Shown one piece after another: positions 59,685 to 64,000 of a stretch of 64,000 nt of DNA. A model generated the notes under the pieces. It did not search any database, was not told the DNA's origin, and saw only the letters and a program-made list of their open reading frames with translations. The position numbers and the translations under genes were made by a program. The stretch is from NCBI GenBank assembly GCA_964551015.1, contig CAZKBP010000027.1, positions 15,762-79,761 of the forward strand, written 5' to 3'. Source of the stretch: CAZKBP01 sp964551015. Its GTDB lineage: Bacteria; Bacteroidota; Bacteroidia; Cytophagales; Microscillaceae. Position 1 is the stretch's first letter. The number at the start of each line of letters is the position of its first letter.

Positions 59685-61538
59685 CTAGGCAAATTCCTGC
59701 TCTAGCCATTTTTGCAGAATCAAGAAAGCCCAAATTTCTGAGCTGAAATCTTGTTGACCACTCAGATGTTGCGTACAAACATATTTTACTATTTTTAGGT
59801 CAATATATTCGTAAATGAGATGGTGAGGTTCTAGCATCTCTTGGAGAAGGGATGAGGTTGGACTTTGCCGAAGCCAGTGTCCCAACGGCACACCAAAGCC
59901 TTCCTTGGGTCTTTGGGTAAAAATCTTTCCGCCTTTTTTTGCTAAGATTTGTTTGAGCGGCCATTTCTTGCCCTGTTTCAAGAGCAATTCTCCCGAAAAA
60001 CCATGGGCGTAAGCCACCAAAGATGGGTCTAAATAAGGAACCCTCAGCTCGAGGCTATGGCGCATCGTCATTTGATCGCTGATTTTCAGTACATCATCTT
60101 TGAGATAATGGGTTTGGTCGTATCGCAATGCCTCAGAGAGCGAAAAATGCTCATTCAAATCTGAGGATAGAATCGTTAGAAATTGATTCCATTCTAATTG
60201 GGTAAAGCGAAGAAAAGTTTGTTTCGGGTGCTTGTCTATTTGCTGAAAAAACTTTTTGAGCAAGCGTAATTGCTTTCGCCCCCACCCAGCTTTCCGATCT
60301 GAGAAAAATCCCAAAAGCTGCTTCGCAATCGGAGCCATTTTCCCCAAAAGTTTGGCATTTTGAAGATAAAAAGCAAAAGCCTGATGGCGATGGTAGCCCG
60401 CCCAAAGCTCATCTGCCCCAGCCCCCGAGAGAAGCACTTTCACTTGCTTGCTAGCCGTTTGTGCCAGTAAATAAGTCAGCCAAGCGGCACTATCGGCTAC
60501 GGGCTGATCTATCTGGGCAATAAAATAATCCAAATCTTGCAGCTGATGCGCCTCTACTTCTAGCTCGTGTAGTATGCCGCCAAATTGCTTGGCCGCTAAC
60601 CTTGCGTAACGCGCATCCGCCGTACCATAGTTTTGCTCGGAGGCTGCTTGCGTGATCGTAAAACAAGGCATTCGCTCAAACCCTAACTCTCTGGCCAAGG
60701 CTAGAAGCAGGGTAGAATCCACTCCACCACTCAAAAACAAGCCCAAGGGCACATCGGCCATGAGCTGTTGGGTCAGTGAGTCTTTCAGCTTTTGTTCTAA
60801 AATTGACAAAGAAAAATTTGTATCCGCGGACACAACTTGATGATCCAAAATGGGGATTATATCCGATTGTTCGCACACTGCCGCTGACGATAAATGTAAG
60901 ACAGCATTGCCCTGCCACTCTTGAATCCCTTGGTAAAAAGTAGCCGGACTCCGCGCGAAACGAAAACAAAGATAAGGAGCAATTTGACGAGCCTCCAACT
61001 GCTTAGACACCAAGCCACTGGCCAAAATCCCCTTGGTTTCTGAAGAAAAAATCAGGTAGCGAGCGTCTTCATAATAATACAAAGGCTTGATACCCAGCGC
61101 ATCTCGCCCTATTAAGATTTGTTGCTGCTGTTGATCCAAGTAAATAAAAGCGTACATCCCCCTGAGCGTAGCGAGTGCTGCCGACCAATCGCTCTGATAC
61201 GCAATCAGCCAATACAGAAGTACTTCGGTATCCGAATGTGAGCGAAAGGTGAATTTATCTTTGAGCTGCTGTCGCAGACTTGCATGATTGTAAATTTCTC
61301 CGTTGTAAATCAGCGTGTACCGACCGTCAGGACTAGACATGGGCTGGGCCGCTTTTTCGGAAAGGTCTAGGATCTTAAGGCGATTATGCCCTAAGAAAAG
61401 TTGGTAAGATGGATTGGTAAAATGTAGGACTTCACTGGCTTCTGGCCCTCGATGCCCCGTAGCCTGATTCATGGCTTGAATAGCACGATTATCCGTCAAT
61501 CTGAGCTGTTTATCTAAGATGAAGTTGATTCCGCACAT
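59685..61538 (-). CDS. asnB: Asparagine synthase (glutamine-hydrolysing)
   Basis: Two-domain enzyme of 617 aa that amidates aspartate (or a sugar/peptide acid) using glutamine. C2 (MCGINF) is the glutaminase nucleophile and YNGEIYNH the glutamine-binding segment; the synthetase half has the SGGVDST ATP-pyrophosphatase loop and RVPYLDPSLV. AsnB-like proteins linked to glycosyltransferases can amidate sugar carboxyl groups, which the neighbouring GT4 makes plausible but does not prove; plain asparagine synthesis is equally possible. Confidence 0.93.
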   Translation of the reverse strand: MCGINFILDKQLRLTDNRAIQAMNQATGHRGPEASEVLHFTNPSYQLFLGHNRLKILDLSEKAAQPMSSPDGRYTLIYNGEIYNHASLRQQLKDKFTFRSHSDTEVLLYWLIAYQSDWSAALATLRGMYAFIYLDQQQQQILIGRDALGIKPLYYYEDARYLIFSSETKGILASGLVSKQLEARQIAPYLCFRFARSPATFYQGIQEWQGNAVLHLSSAAVCEQSDIIPILDHQVVSADTNFSLSILEQKLKDSLTQQLMADVPLGLFLSGGVDSTLLLALARELGFERMPCFTITQAASEQNYGTADARYARLAAKQFGGILHELEVEAHQLQDLDYFIAQIDQPVADSAAWLTYLLAQTASKQVKVLLSGAGADELWAGYHRHQAFAFYLQNAKLLGKMAPIAKQLLGFFSDRKAGWGRKQLRLLKKFFQQIDKHPKQTFLRFTQLEWNQFLTILSSDLNEHFSLSEALRYDQTHYLKDDVLKISDQMTMRHSLELRVPYLDPSLVAYAHGFSGELLLKQGKKWPLKQILAKKGGKIFTQRPKEGFGVPLGHWLRQSPTSSLLQEMLEPHHLIYEYIDLKIVKYVCTQHLSGQQDFSSEIWAFLILQKWLEQEFA

Positions 61539-61854
61539 ATTTTATATTTTCCCAAAGAGAGCATTTCCTGATAGTTTATGTTCCCGCACCCAAAAATGGA
61601 GTTTCGGAGCTAGTGCTTCAAAGTTAGATGATAAGTTTGGAAAGTACTCATAGGCTTTTCAAGCCTTTGGAGGCGGTCCCGAACCACCCCTAAGCCCCTC
61701 TCGAACCACCCAAAGGCGGTCCCGAACTCCTTAGAGACACTCCCTTAGTGGTCTAAGGTGTCTCTTCTCCTCCAAACAAACTCAGAGCTTAGTTTTTTAA
61801 GCTTAAGGAACACTTTTCAAAATATCTCTAACCCAAAAAAGACTGAAACGAAAT
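61539..61854. other. Spacer with nested inverted repeats
   Basis: 316 bases between asnB and the aconitase gene. A nested hairpin at 61733-61765 has AGAGACAC/GTGTCTCT outside and CTTAG/CTAAG inside. Before it, GGCGGTCCCGAAC occurs twice (near 61671 and 61716) with CCACCC copies. No gene or T-run is seen. Confidence 0.6.
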
Positions 61855-63813
61855 ATGGATAAACCCCTCAATGTCGCCCAAAAACTCATCCAATCACATC
61901 TGCTTAGCGGAGAAATGACTCCCGGCACCGAGATTGGCCTCAAAATAGATCACGCCCTTCAGCAAGATGCCACCGGAACACTCGTCATGCTGGAATTAGA
62001 AGCCATCGGCTTAGAAAAAGTAGAGGCCGAAGTAGCCGTACAATATGTAGATCATAACTTACTCCAGACCGATTTTAAGAATGCAGACGACCACCAATTT
62101 CTCCAATCTGCCGCCAAGCGATTTGGGCACTGGTATAGCCGCCCCGGCAACGGAGTGAGCCACGTGGTGCATATGGAGCGTTTTGGCAAGCCGGGCAAAA
62201 GTCTGGTGGGTTCGGATAGTCATAGCTGCGCGGCCGGAAGCCTGGGCATGCTGGCCATTGGTACAGGCGGTTTAGATGTGGCTCTGGCGGCTGCGGGTGA
62301 GCCTTATTACGTGAAAATGCCCAAAATCATGGGCATTGAGCTCAAGGGCAAGCTCCCTGATTGGGTCAGTGCCAAGGATGTGGTGCTAGAAATGCTTCGC
62401 CGCTACGATGTCAAAGGCGGAAGAGGGTATATTCTAGAGTATTATGGAGAGGGTCTGGAAAGTTTAAGTGCCTGGGATCGCCACGTAATTGCCAATATGG
62501 GAACAGAATTGGGAGCCACTTCTACGGTTTTTCCTTCGGATGAACGTGCTCGTTTTTTCCTCAAGTCTGAAGGTCGAGAACAAGACTGGGTAGCCTTGAA
62601 GGCCGATGAAGGAGCAGCCTATGATGACTACGAGACGATTCAATTGGATGAGTTAGTCCCCCTGATTGCCACTCCCAGTAGCCCGGGCAATGTCGTGCCT
62701 GTCAGCGAAGTGGCCGGAAAGCCCGTCTCGCAGGTGGTGGTAGGCTCTTCGGCCAATCCAGGGCTGAGAGATTTCTGGATCGTAGCCAAAATCTTAGAAG
62801 GACAAAAGGTTTCTCCAGATCTTTCTTTGGATATTAATCCAAGTTCTCGCCAAGTGATTCAAAATCTATCCGCGATGGGCGTTTTTCCTTTAATGATTCA
62901 GGCGGGTGCTCGCTTTCACCAAACGGGTTGCATGGGCTGTATCGGAATGGGGCAGGCTCCGGCTTCGGGCACGATTAGTCTAAGGACGATGCCTCGTAAT
63001 TTTCCTGGTCGCTCCGGTACAGAAGACGATCAGGTGTACCTGTGTAGCCCCGAAACGGCGGCGGCCACGGCTCTGACCGGAGAGATTACCGATCCCAGAG
63101 ATTTAGAAAAGAAATTTAAAATTAGCTACCCACAGTACGAAGAACCCGCCGAGGTGATGGTCAATACCCAGATGCTCATCGCTCCGAATGGTTCAGAAAA
63201 AGTAGAAATCCAAAAAGGGCCTAATATCAAATCCTTGCCTGATTTTGAGCCTCTGCTGGATGAATTTGATGTGCCTGTCTTGCTAAAAATGGAAGATAAT
63301 ATCTCCACTGATGAAATTCTGATGGCAGGAACCAAGGTCTTGCCTCTTCGTAGCAATATCCCAGAAATTAGCAAATATGCTTTTTATGTAGTGGACAAAA
63401 GTTTTTATGATCGCGCCATCGAGACTAAAGATGCGTTTGGAGGGCACATCGTGGTAGCAGGAGAAAATTATGCCCAAGGCTCGAGCCGAGAACACGCCGC
63501 TTTGGCTCCTCGCTTCTTGGGTCAGAAGGCAGTGATTGCTAAAAGCTACGCTCGTATTGGCTGGCAAAACTTAATCAACTTCGGCATTCTTCCTTTTGAG
63601 TTTGAAAATCCAAAAGACTATGATCAAATTGAGCAAGGAGATCAAATTACTTTCAAAAACCTTCGCAAAAGCATCCAAAACAACCAGCAACCGATTGTCG
63701 CTTATAATAAAACCAAAGATCAAGATATCCCGGTCAAATACAGCATCAGCGACCGACAAATTAAAGTTTTACTCACTGGTGGGGTGATTAACTTCTTGAA
63801 GGAGAACTTGTAG
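61855..63813 (+). CDS. Aconitate hydratase, Aquifex-type
   Basis: 4Fe-4S hydro-lyase interconverting citrate and isocitrate. 652 aa, well short of the 750-900 aa enzymes and matching the shorter Aquifex-type form related to homoaconitase. The iron-sulfur ligand cysteines include TGCMGCIGMG (CxxC); the GSDSHSCAAGSLGMLAIGTGG and the late GQGSSREHAAL-like (AQGSSREHAAL) swivel-domain motif are in place. It is transcribed away from asnB, with no other TCA-cycle genes nearby. The start ATG 61855 fits the usual NVAQKL N-terminus. Confidence 0.94.
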   Translation: MDKPLNVAQKLIQSHLLSGEMTPGTEIGLKIDHALQQDATGTLVMLELEAIGLEKVEAEVAVQYVDHNLLQTDFKNADDHQFLQSAAKRFGHWYSRPGNGVSHVVHMERFGKPGKSLVGSDSHSCAAGSLGMLAIGTGGLDVALAAAGEPYYVKMPKIMGIELKGKLPDWVSAKDVVLEMLRRYDVKGGRGYILEYYGEGLESLSAWDRHVIANMGTELGATSTVFPSDERARFFLKSEGREQDWVALKADEGAAYDDYETIQLDELVPLIATPSSPGNVVPVSEVAGKPVSQVVVGSSANPGLRDFWIVAKILEGQKVSPDLSLDINPSSRQVIQNLSAMGVFPLMIQAGARFHQTGCMGCIGMGQAPASGTISLRTMPRNFPGRSGTEDDQVYLCSPETAAATALTGEITDPRDLEKKFKISYPQYEEPAEVMVNTQMLIAPNGSEKVEIQKGPNIKSLPDFEPLLDEFDVPVLLKMEDNISTDEILMAGTKVLPLRSNIPEISKYAFYVVDKSFYDRAIETKDAFGGHIVVAGENYAQGSSREHAALAPRFLGQKAVIAKSYARIGWQNLINFGILPFEFENPKDYDQIEQGDQITFKNLRKSIQNNQQPIVAYNKTKDQDIPVKYSISDRQIKVLLTGGVINFLKENL

Positions 63814-63818
63814 AGTTT

Positions 63819-64000
63819 AGGAGCTAGGAGTTAGCATTTAGGAGGCAAAAGTCAGCATTTAGGAGTCAGGAGTCAGCATTTAGGAGGCAAAAGTCAGCAT
63901 TAAAATAGGGAGTAAACGAAAAATAACCTTTAAGGTTCTCATCAATAGCTCCTAGCTCCTAGCTCCTAGCTCCTAGCTCCTAGCTCCTAGCTCCTAGCTC
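63819..64000. repeat. Heptamer and 21-bp repeats running off the window end
   Basis: From 63947 to the end AGCTCCT is repeated about 7.7 times. Before it lie about three tandem copies of a 21-bp unit containing GTCAGCATTTAGGAGGCAAAA or close variants, beginning with AGGAGCTAGGAG at 63819-63830, the reverse complement of the heptamer array. The arms could form a large hairpin after the aconitase gene. The array is truncated by the window. Confidence 0.9.

Overview
The window looks like a chromosome segment of a gliding or T9SS-bearing member of the Bacteroidota (Cytophagales-like at a guess; species not determinable). The reasons are a porP-gldK-gldL-gldM-gldN type IX secretion block, DUF4271 next to hemD, DUF4270 next to panC and glmS, a bacterial geranylgeranylglyceryl-phosphate synthase, an Asn-rich insertion in Rho, and many TANNTTTG boxes (the Bacteroidota -7 element) just upstream of genes. 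I saw no tRNA, rRNA, CRISPR array, prophage or insertion sequence.

Layout. 0-7 kb: an edge-truncated PLP decarboxylase, a solitary N6-adenine DNA methyltransferase, an nqrF without its nqrA-E partners, an arginase-fold protein with a depleted metal site, and a small unknown gene. 7-12 kb: a secreted TPR-CHAT peptidase, convergent with a one-pass membrane anti-sigma-like protein and an ECF sigma factor. 12-13.4 kb: a cupin and a 13-copy, 21-22 bp minisatellite flanked by duplicated sets of small hairpins. 13.4-25.5 kb: housekeeping genes (thrS, P-type ATPase, tex, VOC protein, LytTR membrane regulator, DUF2306-like protein, recG). 25.8-36 kb: minus-strand block with the T9SS core, hemD, DUF4271 and a BamA/TamA-like porin. 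36-43.6 kb: hemW, a cyclase-family hydrolase, a TerB-like protein, serS, rho, and a holin-like/small membrane protein/GGGPS operon. 43.7-49.8 kb: AraC regulator, acyl-CoA dehydrogenase, and a panC-panD-flippase-like-rfaE2-metallopeptidase run. 49.9-54.1 kb: a catalytic-domain-only glycogen synthase relative, a DUF4270 lipoprotein and glmS. 54.2-58.5 kb: a methionine operon (metY, metX, hom) led by a SAM-I riboswitch and, after it, a small ORF ending in four Cys codons. 58.5-64 kb: a GT4 glycosyltransferase, asnB, an Aquifex-type aconitase and a heptamer repeat running off the end.

How the parts work together. The T9SS genes supply the envelope-spanning motor and ring (GldL/M with GldK/N and PorP). 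metY/metX/hom form a homoserine-to-homocysteine route with SAM control and possibly a second, cysteine-sensing, layer. The CHAT peptidase, membrane anti-sigma-like protein and sigma factor could form a proteolytic signalling switch across the inner membrane; this is the strongest candidate for an undescribed system here. Intergenic space is rich in short perfect inverted repeats of three recognisable kinds: GRGA-loop hairpins, heptamer-based inverted pairs, and loop-free palindromes.
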